Source of the DNA: Cladosporium sp. IMV 00045
Lineage: Eukaryota > Ascomycota > Dothideomycetes > Cladosporiales > Cladosporiaceae
Direction of reading: 5' to 3'
DNA: 64,000 nt
Assembly (NCBI GenBank): GCA_001931905.2
Contig: MSJI02000306.1
Span: 1 to 64,000, forward strand
Shown: one piece after another, positions 24,777-36,100 of the stretch
How positions within the stretch are numbered: position 1 is the first letter of the stretch
Layout: every line of letters begins with the position of its first letter
Program-made: the position numbers and the translations under genes
Notes under the pieces: generated by a model
What the model saw: only the letters and a program-made list of their open reading frames with translations
Told to the model about the DNA's origin: nothing
Database searches by the model: none

Positions 24777-26822
24777 GGTCGCTGCAGGTGAATGATAAGA
24801 GAAGTGTGAGAAGGTGACCGTTATCACCAACTCTGTAGTGGTCGGGAGACCTTAGGTGTGAGGTGCAGCAACACTGAGACAAACAGCTGCGGCCTTCACA
24901 CGCTTGCGGCGACTGGATGTTGATACCGAACGATTCCAGCGTCCAGGGCAACAACAAATCCGTTTGTTCGCAGGCACAGCAGCGAGCGGGTAGTGGCAGA
25001 AGCTCAAGAGCTGTCTGGTAGCGGTCAGGAAAAGACAAGGAGAGGATGAGCTCGGTCGGGATTGAGGCAAGCGACGAGATAGAGCGTTGGCCTTCGTCCG
25101 AGCACAAGTGGGAGTCTTGAACGCAACCGGAGGGGCGCAGGAACCCCAGAGCGCGCCCGGGCGGGTGTTTAACCCCTGCGCCGAAAGTCTAGCGCAAGGT
25201 CGAATGCCTCTGCAAGTCTAGCGGCATGTGCTGTGTGTGATCACCGAAGTCAATGCTCCAGAACGCAGGGCGGAGAGCCTGGCGGCAGCGGCAAGGCTTG
25301 CTCCGAAGGATCCAGCTTCAATAGTGCCGTTTCGAACGGCCTGCCTATAGGAGTGGAGGAAAGTTTATTGATTTGTATGCGCGTCAGATGGGCGACGTGC
25401 AAGTCGATACATCCAGCTTCTCTCTGGCACGCAGTTCTGCAGTGAAACTGTTGTGATGGAAGCCAGCAGTGCTCGCAAAGCCTGAAAGCTCGTCGTTTGG
25501 CGTTGATGATGCCGCCACCCGAGAGGGAGCGTGCAGACCGGCAGCGCTAGGCAATAGCACCAACGTCGCTTGGGTGCTCCTCGCGAAAAGGGGATTTCCA
25601 TATTGATATTATTATTGTACTACTGTACACAATCATATCCGCGTGGCTGATAAGTCCCGAATCGCCTCGTCGGAGCCGAGGCGAAATCATAATATGCTCT
25701 CATCCTTCTTGCCTCTATTTGTACGATCGCAGGACCGCGGATGTACCTCAAGAGAACTCTGTCAATCGCTCGCCATCGCTCTCTCAACTATAGGTCCATC
25801 GTCCAGATTCGTGCAGTACCCTGCTGGCGATCAGCTCGCATACTGCAGCTAGTTATGCCTTTCGCTAAATATGGTGTTGTACAATTAACAGAGTCGCGAA
25901 CACCGCGGTCTGTTTGTCTGCCCTACAAAAGGACCCTTGGGTTTTGCAATTCATGTGTTTGGCGAGGTCGGCTCTGAAGTGTCACAGTACTCATGTCCCA
26001 CCACACTAATCCCGAGCAATATGCTGTGACGCCGTATTTTCTTTGTGTTTGCCGCGGCGACTTGCGGATGATGCCTTGACGCTGTCTCACCAGTCCACCA
26101 ATATCTGCGTTGCGTTATGCATGACTGCGGCGCATCGGCCATAATGCACCTCTGAATTGTCCGATGCATGTGATGATGAGTCTTGAGCTGCGGCTGAGCT
26201 GACTCTCCCAAGTCACAACATATCATCGTCATCATCACCATCTTGATTTTCTGCTTGTGTCATGGCAGCCTTGACGCCGCGTAACTTACCAAAAAACGTT
26301 GCGCCCATCGCGGCTCTCCACAGGCAGACCCAAGCACATCCATGCAAGGCTCCACTCACGATCTCAAATGTCACGTTGCCGTGCAAGGAAGACGCTGTGG
26401 GACTGCCGTCCTGCCCTCCAACTCCACGATTCAAGGTGTGGTGAGGCGCAGATTCTTCGGTCCCATTCGCCCGTTCAATGGAATATTCCTGCGCCCAGCA
26501 GGTTGGAAATGGTAGAGTTCTCCGCTAGTCTTCTGAAATGCGTTTGAGAGTGAGAATTGGCTCAGCGAGCCCAAACCATCATCTCATAAAAGACCAGAAG
26601 CAGAGCCTGCGTTTAAAGGCGCTCAACGGATCACGTGAGGGGGACTTTCGCAAGCTCGACTTCCGCCTCGTTTTGAGAAGCCTTTTCCAACCACAAGCGA
26701 AAGCAAGCCGCGAGGGTGGATCGGCAACTCCGTCGCGGCTCTCCTCTTCATCTCAACATCGCTTCACCCATGCATGATTACGACGTCTGCCCAACACCAC
26801 CAACCTCTTTTTCGTTGTCATC
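24777..26822. other. 2-kb divergent intergenic region (DENN / BCD1-like)
   Basis: About 2 kb between two divergently transcribed genes. It must contain both promoters and 5' UTRs. A GC-rich patch lies near 25140-25190. Open frames here (up to ~130 codons) are antisense-like or of random composition, so no gene is called. Confidence 0.5.
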
Positions 26823-28185
26823 ATGAGCGACCAGCCGCAGTCCCTTGCCGAGCTCTGCAGCATCTGGTAGGTTTCTTCACAGCTCTTTCCATTTTGTCTT
26901 TTTTTTTCTGCTCCTGCCTTTTTTGGCAGTTGCAGCTTTTCTATAGATCACGTGATGCATTCGCATCTGTGGCCTCGTGAATCTTCAAATCAATCTACTT
27001 GCACTAACACTCTCTAGCTATACAGAGAAGCCCAAGTATCGCTGCCCGGGCTGCAAGACGCAAACATGTTCTTTGCCTTGCTACAAGCGTCACCAACAAC
27101 GTGCATCATGTAACGGCAAGCGAGACCCTGCTGCCTACCTCAAACGATCAGAGTGGGCAACTCCCTCAGGCATCGATCGTGATTACAATTACCTCAAATC
27201 GGTCGAACGACATGTCGACCGCACGGGCGAGGATGTGCGTGAGAGAGGTATCAGCACCGACCAGCCGGGACGAGGCGGCGAAAGAGGATCTGCTAGCAAC
27301 AAGAAGGTCTCCAAGGCTTGGGTTCCTGGCAGCGCTCTGCAGAAATATCTCTCAGAGAACGATATCAGAGTGGAGAAAGCGCCGACTGGTATGAGTCGCC
27401 AGAAAACTAACCTGACGAGAGTCACGCACAAGGGAAATGTTATGTGGACTGTAGAGTGGATGCAGGGCGATGGGAGGAAAACTGTCGACGACGAGAGCGC
27501 CGAGGGAAGACAGATCAGAGATCTCTGGGGCGAGGTTATGGCCAAGCGGCTGAACGCTGAAAAGGGCAAAAAGAGAAACGCGAAGCAGAAAAACCTACTT
27601 CTTCGAAAGCCTCTACCAGGGACCCCGAGCAACAAGCCGTGGACGATTCTGCCGATCAGCAATCCCAGATTGCTCAGACTCCAACCGGAACATCAAAGCC
27701 GGAAAACCACAATGAAACACAAAACGCCACGCCCACTGCGCCGCCACAAGGCGGTTCTATCGAGGATATGGCCTCGACTTCGACCGACACACACAAGGAG
27801 CGGACCAGCCAGAAACTCCCCAGATGGCGATGAGCCAAGTCCCGCCGAACACTTCTACCTACTCAAGCCATTCACAGCCACAAAGTCGAAAGTGCTCATA
27901 CCTATTGACGCAACGGCGAAGCTCACGGATTGTCTGAAAACGCAGACTGTCCTCGAATTTCCTACTATCTACGTCCTGTCAGAAGCGCCAGATTCTCTAC
28001 CGGCCGACTACCAGCTGGAAGAAGAGTACCTCAAATTGCGCAAGGCTGAAGAGGCAGAAGTAGAAGGGCTTGTGCGAAGGACTAATCAAAGTACGGGAGG
28101 TGCCTTGAATCCCGCGAAAGAAGAGGGAAAATCGGTGGATGCGAATAGCATTCTTGACATGCTGAAGCGGGACGTTGGTGTATAG
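26823..28185 (+). CDS. BCD1: HIT-type zinc-finger protein, BCD1-like (box C/D snoRNP assembly)
   Basis: Exons 26823-26866 and 27018-28185 give 403 residues. The intron has GTAGGT, a CACTAAC branch site and CTAG, and it splits the finger after residue 14. The HIT zinc finger has ligands C12, C15, C24, C27, C32, C36, H40 and C46, directly followed by the conserved region of Bcd1-type proteins (AAYLKRSEWATPSGIDRDYN). Bcd1 is a nuclear assembly factor needed for box C/D snoRNA accumulation. The linker at about residues 215-280 is unusually rich in Arg and Pro. Between 27622 and 27825 another frame reads as a more ordinary Gln/Thr/Ser-rich linker, so two compensating indels may have shifted this segment. 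Both sides are open and in one frame, so the gene is called intact. The start is the only ATG that reads into the finger. Confidence 0.85.
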
Positions 28186-28629
28186 ATAAGCACGGGGAGC
28201 AATATGTACATATATTTGTATCCTGACATTGTAATATATCGCAAGATTATTCTAGAGATGCGTCAATTTCATCACCTTTGCCGGTCCCACAGCTTCATCC
28301 CAAAATGCTGCAATCCACTGCGAAGAGGTGGCGGCGGAAGTCCAGCCCGCACAGAGAAAGCACAGGTAGACAGGGTCTCAGGGCGTCAGAGCAACCTGAC
28401 TGCGGGCAGCTGATGAACAGACCTCACCTTATGATATACCCCACCAAATCCGATCTGACATACATGTACAGGTGGAAACGACTGTGAAGAGAGGGACTCC
28501 AAACACTCGATTCACTGGAGTATTCGCACATAACGGGAACGAGCGCAGGACGCAACCCACGTTACTCGCGTGACTTGTCATCACCCTCATCATCGACAAC
28601 CATCGAAACCAGCGCCCACGACCACAACC
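28186..28629. other. Intergenic, BCD1-like to PPG1
   Basis: About 440 bases between tandem plus-strand genes. It holds the 3' UTR of the BCD1-like gene and the promoter/5' UTR of the phosphatase. Nothing else is seen. Confidence 0.5.
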
Positions 28630-30085
28630 ATGGTGCGCGACCGCGACCCAGACGTCCCCCAGCCGGGGCCCGCAGTTCTCACATCGCACGCCGGGCCCGA
28701 TGAATGGCTGTCGCAAGCGAAGCTGTGCCGCTATCTGCCCGAGTCCGACATGAAGCGGCTGTGCGAAACGGTGAAGGAGTGCCTGATGGAAGAGAGCAAC
28801 ATCCAGCCGGTCGCGTCGCCCGTCACCGTGTGCGGCGACATCCACGGCCAGTTCTACGACCTGCTCGAGCTGTTCCGCGTGGCCGGCGGCATGCCCGGCG
28901 AGGCGGAGGAGAAGGAGAAGGCGGCGGCGGAAGCGGCCAAGGCGCCCCTCAGTCCGCGAGTGAGTAGTATCAACCCTGCGGACATCGAGCCGCCGACGCA
29001 GATCAGTGACCCGAAGGTCAAGAGGAAGATGAAGAGGCGGTTTCAGAAGGATAGCGCGTACACGAGTGATGCTTCTAATGCGTCGGAGCTTGGCGAGGAC
29101 GACGATGAGCCTAGGGGGCGCGTCCGGAGTCGCAGCTTGCAGCAGGAGGAGCAGGAGGAGTTCGAAGAGGATGAGGATGACAGCGAGGATAGCGGTTTGG
29201 GTGTCAGGAGTCCTGGCCGAAGCAAGAGTTCTGCGACGAGGACGGATCATGCAAATGGCAACCAGAACTTTGTGTTCTTGGGTGACTTTGTGGACCGAGG
29301 ATACTTTTCATTAGAGACTTTCACGCTGCTCATGTGTTTGAAGGCGAAGTAAGTGTTGATGAGACTCTTCGACACTTGAAAGCAAGTGTGAGCTAACACA
29401 ACATCAGATTCCCCGACAAGATCACCCTTGTCCGTGGCAATCACGAGTCTCGCCAGATCACACAAGTCTACGGTTTCTACGAAGAGTGCCAGCAGAAATA
29501 CGGCAACGCCTCGGTGTGGAAGTCATGCTGCCAGGTATTTGACTTCCTCGCTTTGGCCGCCATCATTGACGGCAGAGTGCTCTGCGTTCACGGAGGCCTC
29601 TCCCCCGAAATCAGAACCCTCGACCAGATCCGTGTCGTTGCTCGCGCGCAAGAAATTCCTCATGAAGGAGCATTCTGCGATCTGGTATGGTCCGATCCCG
29701 AAGATGTCGACACCTGGGCCGTATCGCCTCGAGGTGCCGGCTGGCTGTTCGGAGACAAGGTCTCTTCAGAGGTATGGTTGCTTGCTACATTCTCTAAACC
29801 TCGTCTCCCTCTTGCTAACACTCGCAGTTCAACCACGTCAACAACCTGCAACTGATAGCCCGCGCCCATCAGCTTGTGAACGAGGGCTACAAATACCACT
29901 TCCAATCGCAGGAAGTCGTGACCGTCTGGTCGGCACCCAATTACTGCTACCGCTGCGGCAACGTGGCGTCCATCATGACGCTCGGCGAAGACCTCGAGCC
30001 CGACTTCAAGATCTTCAGCGCCGTGCCCGACCACAGGCGTGCTGTGCCTGCCGGCAGGAGAGGTGCAGGTGAGTATTTCTTGTGA
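28630..30085 (+). CDS. PPG1: Ser/Thr protein phosphatase, PPG1 type (PP2A-like catalytic subunit)
   Basis: Exons 28630-29348, 29408-29771 and 29828-30085 give 446 residues. All metallophosphatase motifs are present: GDIHG (69-73), GDFVDRG (218-224), RGNHESRQ, the HGGLSPEI motif and [12 protein letters not shown]. The phrasing matches yeast PPG1 rather than PP2A or SIT4 ([33 protein letters not shown]). The C-terminus ends in YFL, as in carboxymethylated PP2A-family subunits, so the GTGAGT just before the stop is read as coding, not as a donor. Between GDIHG and GDFVDRG lies an extra segment of about 120 residues (88-212), acidic and Ser/Arg-rich. It is absent from yeast PPG1, and the first motif block is otherwise continuous. 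By family it acts with Far11/STRIPAK-like partners in glycogen and autophagy control. Confidence 0.9.
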
Positions 30086-33000
30086 GGACATCACACCTCC
30101 TTGAGTTGTGTGGCAAGTCGGACGGTCACTAGGAGGTTATGTGGGAAAGCCTTTTTGGGGTCTGATGACGAGATGCTCTTCCAAAGCAGGAACGAGATAC
30201 ATGTGGCGTGGAGGCGTTTTCTTCCCCTTGGGTTTTGTGCAGTGCGGTTCCTCGAACTGCGAATCGGGAGTTATGGTGTTATATGTTCATTTAGAGTGTT
30301 GCGTAAATGATACCCAGAAATCGACGATATTTCTGATATTGTCCCAGTCTCCACGTCTTGTGAACTGTCACGGGGCATCCCTAGGGTGCAGACATTGAGC
30401 AGATTGCATATCCCCATCCGAACTGACCAGAGCAATGCAACTTGCTTGCACACGGCATACAGACGTACGGCTCTGTCAATCAATCGCTTCGAATTAAGTG
30501 CTAAACTATCATACACGGCCTACCCTCGAGCTGCGGAACATTCCACACGAGCCACGAGGTTAGCCCAAGCCATGCCCTACAACTCGCGTGTCTTGAAGCG
30601 CGAGAACCTTTCACCCACGAAGACCCGCTCGCGGCCTCTTCCACACGCTGATAATCTTGCTTTGCCCTCTTTCAGCATTCACGCAGTAGAAGGTAGTGGG
30701 TCGGCGATCTGGGGACGAACGGTCGGGCTGGTGGAATCGACGGAGTCGACATGGGCACTACCACTAGCTACTGTATGCTTCACACTTGCTGCGCTACGAT
30801 CCGAGTTCGATCTCGGTCTTTTGGAAGATGGTAGATTAGGGCCGACGGGTTTGGTGGGATCTATGCTGGATGCGGCGAATGCACAACGCGTTGGTGGGAT
30901 CTAGACTGAAGGACGTGATGAGGCATCGCGGTTGTGGGACTATGGCAGGAAGAGTGGATGGGTCGCTTTGTAAGATGCTACTGAATTATGGACCTGGTTG
31001 GTGGATGCCCATGAAGGGATGCTTTTTTCTTTCTCAGATGAATGATTGCGTTGCCTGCAGGTGCCGCCCCGCCGAAAAGCGTATGCCATGTGGGACCAAG
31101 GTGACTTTCGAGCCTGAGGTCCGCATGGATATTCTCTGCAGCTAGCTGCATCTGCACGAGGTGGCGTTTTTGTCTTTGAAAGGGAACGGGAGAGGCGTGT
31201 TTGGAATTATTATCGTGAAGATGTAATTGCCTACTTGGTGAGTGCAGAAGGTTTGGCCCGGCGTTTGATGTGCCGGAAGCTTCGAGCCTTCTCGCATGGG
31301 AGGTGTGTTGTGCAGATCGTTCTGGCTTTTGAGGACTTTCCTGATGAGTTGCTCACTTACACCTCCTACATATCTGATGACATCTACATCTAAACTGGTG
31401 ATTACTGTTGGGAATTAAGGATTCTTGCTAAGCATCCTTCCAAATCTTACATTTCGCGATGCGGATCGATCCGCGCAATGAGCGATTGCACCACTTCGAT
31501 CCCATTGGTGTAATAAGTTAGAGAATTGCAGGCTTTAGCACAAGAGTCCGGAGATTGCGAACAGCCCGTCTCTGGCAACTTCCTCATCAGCCGTTTCTCT
31601 AGCTTGATCGGTTCATGATAGGCAAGAATGGGAAGGCTCATCAGACGACAACATGGCAAACTTGAGGGCGGAACGGTGAGGTCTTCGATATATCGTTGCT
31701 CGATCTCGCCGCTTCAGAAGAGTATTGATCGTGTGCGTGGAGTTTCCTAACGCATTTCGACTCCTTTGACGATTCAGGTATCCGAAAAGTTGCCGCCCGA
31801 GAGTGGGGACGGACTTTTTTTGACAGGTCTTCAGCGAGGCGTAGGGTGGAAAGTGCAATTGCTTGACGGCGAGCTCCCGTCGTTGCGAGGCCAGGTGAAA
31901 GCGTGCAACATATATTCATAACCTATGGGAGACTTCGCCCAAGCTACAAAATAAGGATTCGTTTACATCTCGGCGTACCGGTGAGTCGGTCGTCATGTCG
32001 AGTTGAGTGGTTACTCCAGCTTAAAATGTGGATCGGCCCAGACCTGCAGAAACTCTCTTGTGTTTTGACAAGTGCACTCTTTGGTAGGCTAAGGTACTCT
32101 TCATACTTTCAGATTTGTGCAAGACCCCCTCAAAGCTGGAAGCAACACGCCCAAAGTCGGCGTAAAGAGGGCGTAGCTGAGCAGCAGTAACGATTTGTGG
32201 CTTGACATGTGATCGCTGTACTTGTCCTGTGATTTCGCTCTGCCAGACGCTGGCACCGAAAAAGAAAGATTACTCTCGGCTATGCATGTTAAATTGCCGG
32301 CGCCGGGGAGATTCTTCCTTCCCCCCTGAGCGGATTTGGCGGCTGGCTGCAGAAGTGAAATAGTGGAAGCGGCATCCTTGCATGTCACTCGGTAGCTTGC
32401 GGTTTGACAAGTCGTCCACGAGGGTGTGCTGAAAAGCACAGAAGGCCAACTTCATGCTGTGAGATTGGAGGTAGTACTGTAGTTCAGCTCCATGCGCGCG
32501 GGAGGGGAGGAGGCTGCTTTAGTCCAGACCTCGCTCATTTAGTGTGATATTCACCATCTGTTTCGCTGCTACCGTCGTCCTCTCTCCCCGCCCTTGACCT
32601 CCCAATTGAGATCAATCATTCCGTCTTCAAGCTCCATTCTCCAGGGACCTTGTCGCCGCCACGTGAAAGCAATCTTGCCCTTCCTTGTCCCTCGTCTGCG
32701 CTAGCTTGCTAGGACATCTTTAGTCGGCGCAATCCCAACAACCGTCTCTGCTCGAGTCGTGCGGGCATCATCGTTGCGTCCTACACGACTACTACCAACC
32801 CTCCACTACCTCCTACTCTCCTGCAAGCTTGTCCGACTATCCGCCTGCTGGCACCAATCCCACTGCTTTTCCCCTGAGTATCCCCGCAACTTTGGCGACG
32901 ACCAGCTCATACTATTGCCTTGCTGCTCGACGGCAAGAATCCTTACTCGCCAAAGCCCTACACACTCGCCACTCCCTCCCTGCTGCCCGATCGCCTATCA

Positions 33001-33102
33001 GCCAGTAGTAAGACATTACGGGTTGCCTGGCTAGGCCAGAACTTGGCGGGCAGGACCACCGGCCCAGCGTGCGCGCGCGCACCCCCGGTGTTTCACTCGA
33101 GC
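30086..33102. other. 3-kb gene-poor stretch upstream of kinesin
   Basis: No supported gene. The longest open frame (30386-30904, 172 codons) has no recognisable domain and no splice or codon signal. The last ~600 bases (32500-33102) are CT-rich and likely the kinesin promoter and long 5' UTR. No tRNA or transposon signature was seen. Confidence 0.5.
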
Positions 33103-36100
33103 ATGCAGGTCGACGCAACCGTCTCCATGGACGAGCCTAACGTTGCTACTGACAGCCCAGAGGGTCTTGTCGGCGTCACCTCTCTTCCTGCAATCCAGCG
33201 TGAGCGCTCATCCACCGGCATGCGCGGCGCAAAACGCAGTAGCAGCCGCATGAGCACCAGCACGCCGAGCAAGCACGGCGGCGACGAAGATGCGAGCAAG
33301 ACGGCGGTGAAAGTCGGTAAGTGTTGACGTGCCCGAGTATCTTGTTGCACCATTCCAAGGTCAATCACATGTACTAATCACAACCTATTCTAGTCGTTCG
33401 AGTACGACCACCTCTCAACCCTACAGACCCCGGCTACGATCTCATACCGCAACGATTTCGAGAAACGACATGCCAAGTTGCAACGAACACGAAATTGATC
33501 GTACAGACACAGCAAGGCCAACAAGATAAGGTCCAGACATTCTTCTTCGATCGCGTGTTCGAGGAGGACACCAGCCAAAAAGATGTTTGGGGATACGTGA
33601 GCGACAGTGTCAACTCCTTCGTGCAGGGGTACAATGTCTCAATCCTCGCCTATGGTCAGTCCGGCTCGGGCAAGTCACACACGATGGGCACCGCTCGTCC
33701 ACAAGAGCAGGATGATCCAGCAAGCATGGGCATTATCCCCAGGGCGGCACAGACGCTATTCGACAAGCTCAATGGCAACGCAGCTAGACCACAATCTGGA
33801 TTGCGGACACCCAAGCGCTATTCAATGCACACCTCAGCGCAACCCGCCAACAGCGAACGCAGCTGGGCCCTCAAGGCAACATACGTGGAAATCTACAACG
33901 AACAGCTTCGTGACTTGTTGGTGCCCGAGGCAACTGCTCAGACAGATCGCGCGTCAGTAGCGATCCGCGAGGACACAAAGGGCCGGATTCTGCTCACGGG
34001 TCTCACCCAGCGCGATATCAATTCTGTCGAGGACATATACGATGCGCTCAGCTTTGGTTCTTCCATTCGACAGACTGATGCGACGGCTATCAACGCACGC
34101 TCTTCACGATCTCACGCTGTGTTTAGTTTAAACCTGGTCCAGAAGAAGAGCGGTGAGCCAGGCCTGGCGACACCCAAAAGAGACAAGCACACGTCGATGC
34201 CGTTGGATGGCTCGGACAGCATGGTCACAATTGACAGCAAACTGCACTTTGTTGACTTGGCGGGAAGCGAAAGGCTGAAGAACACTGGAGCCACGGGAGA
34301 TCGCGCGAAAGAGGGTATCTCAATCAATGCTGGTCTCGCTAGTCTGGGCAAGGTTATATCACAGCTTTCCTCGAAGCAAGCGAACAGCCACATCTCTTAC
34401 CGCGACTCTCGCCTTACAAGATTATTGCAAGACTCCCTGGGTGGAAACGCTATCACATTCATGATCGCTTGTGTAACTCCAGCGGCTTTCCACATGAGCG
34501 AGACGCTGAACACCCTGCACTACGCCCTGAGAGCACGTGCGATTCAGGTCCGTCCCGAGATTCAACAGAAGCACGAGGATGGCGACAAGCAGGCATCAAT
34601 CGATCGCCTGCGCGCAGAGGTTGCGTTCCTTCGCGACCAGATCCGCCACTCAGAGCACGGCACAGACCGCGGAAGCAATCTGCGAATTGGACAGGGCGAC
34701 CGGGCGAATAAGCAACAAGCAGAGCTGCAGACTCAACTCATGGATATGCAGGAGAACTACAATGCTCTGAGCCAGCGTCACGCGAAACTGATCTCGGAAA
34801 TTTCCAGGGCCCGCGACGATGAGAATGCGGACACGCCTGTACTCAAAGAGACAATTGGCGACGGCGCAATGGAGAGGCTGAAGCGCTCTAACAGCTTTGC
34901 AGAGGCCGTTGAGCAGGTCGTTTTGGAATACGAGAAGACCATCCAAAGCTTGGAAATATCTCTTGCAACAACACGTGGATCCCTCGCCAGCACAGAGAGC
35001 GCCTTGCTCGAAAAGCAGACTCGTCTCTCATACATGGAAACCATCCAACAGCAGCTTCAAGCCCGAGTACAGAAGGCAACGGATCGCGAGAACAACAACG
35101 AGTCTTACCTTCGCGATCTGGAGGCGAAGATGGAGGGCTCAGCATCTGGTGAAGAGCAAAGTGCCGTGGTCATATCTGAGCTTCGAAAAGAGTTGGATCG
35201 CGCTCGCGAGAATGCGAGCAATGTGGAGGAATACGTCTCAACTCTCGAGGACCGTTTGGCCGAAGCTGAGCAGGACCAGGAAATCATGCAGCGCGACATC
35301 GACCGCCTTGAGCAGGTCATTGAGCGCCAACGCAGCATCGGTCGTTTGGATAATCTGCTCTCAGATTTGGACAATGTCAGAGGCAACGGCGAGACGAACG
35401 AAGATCCCGCCCAAAAGGATTCTCGACCTGAGATGAACGGCCACCAGGAAAGCTACGACCCCTTCAGACCTGCCGCTGACGATGATGTGTTCGATGATAA
35501 TGCCAAACGATCAGGCAAAGCCTCCCGCCCGGCAGACCTCACAGCACTCCCCGCGGCGGGCCAGCCAGCCTCGCCGGGCTTGTTGGCACCTCGCAGCCCA
35601 GCGCAAGACGACTTCATGGCCGACAAACTCGAGAACCTTACACAAGAACTCTTTGATCTTCGATCCGAGCACGAAAATGTTGTCACCGACTACGATAATC
35701 TACAGCAGAAATACCAGACAGCATTGGAAACACTTGCAAAGCTTGAATACGACAAGGAGACAGAGAAGGCGTCGACTGAACAATCAGTGAGCCGTCCAGA
35801 ATCTTTTTTAGCCAGCGCGGGGGTGAAGGAGGAAGGGGAGAAGGCAGAGCCAAGTGGAGGGCAGCCTTCATCCTCGCGTTCATTGTTGGAGGAGTTGTCC
35901 TCGCGTGGGGAAGTGAATACTGGCAGCGAAGGTATAAGGACACCGGACTCAGATGAGCGCTTGGGCATGCGCGACGAGATCGCTGTGCAAAACGACGCCC
36001 CTATTTCTAGCGATTCAAAGAGCAAGGAATCGGGCGTCAAGAATCTGAGGCGGGTCAATGCAGAGAAGGACAACTCCATTCGAGAATTGACGCAGAACTA

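Noticed and set aside
30069..30085. GTGAGT near the end of PPG1 as an intron donor
   Set aside because: Reading through gives the C-terminal YFL expected for this phosphatase family, so it is coding.
30386..30904. 172-codon open frame in the gene-poor stretch
   Set aside because: No domain, low-information composition and no splice context; treated as chance.
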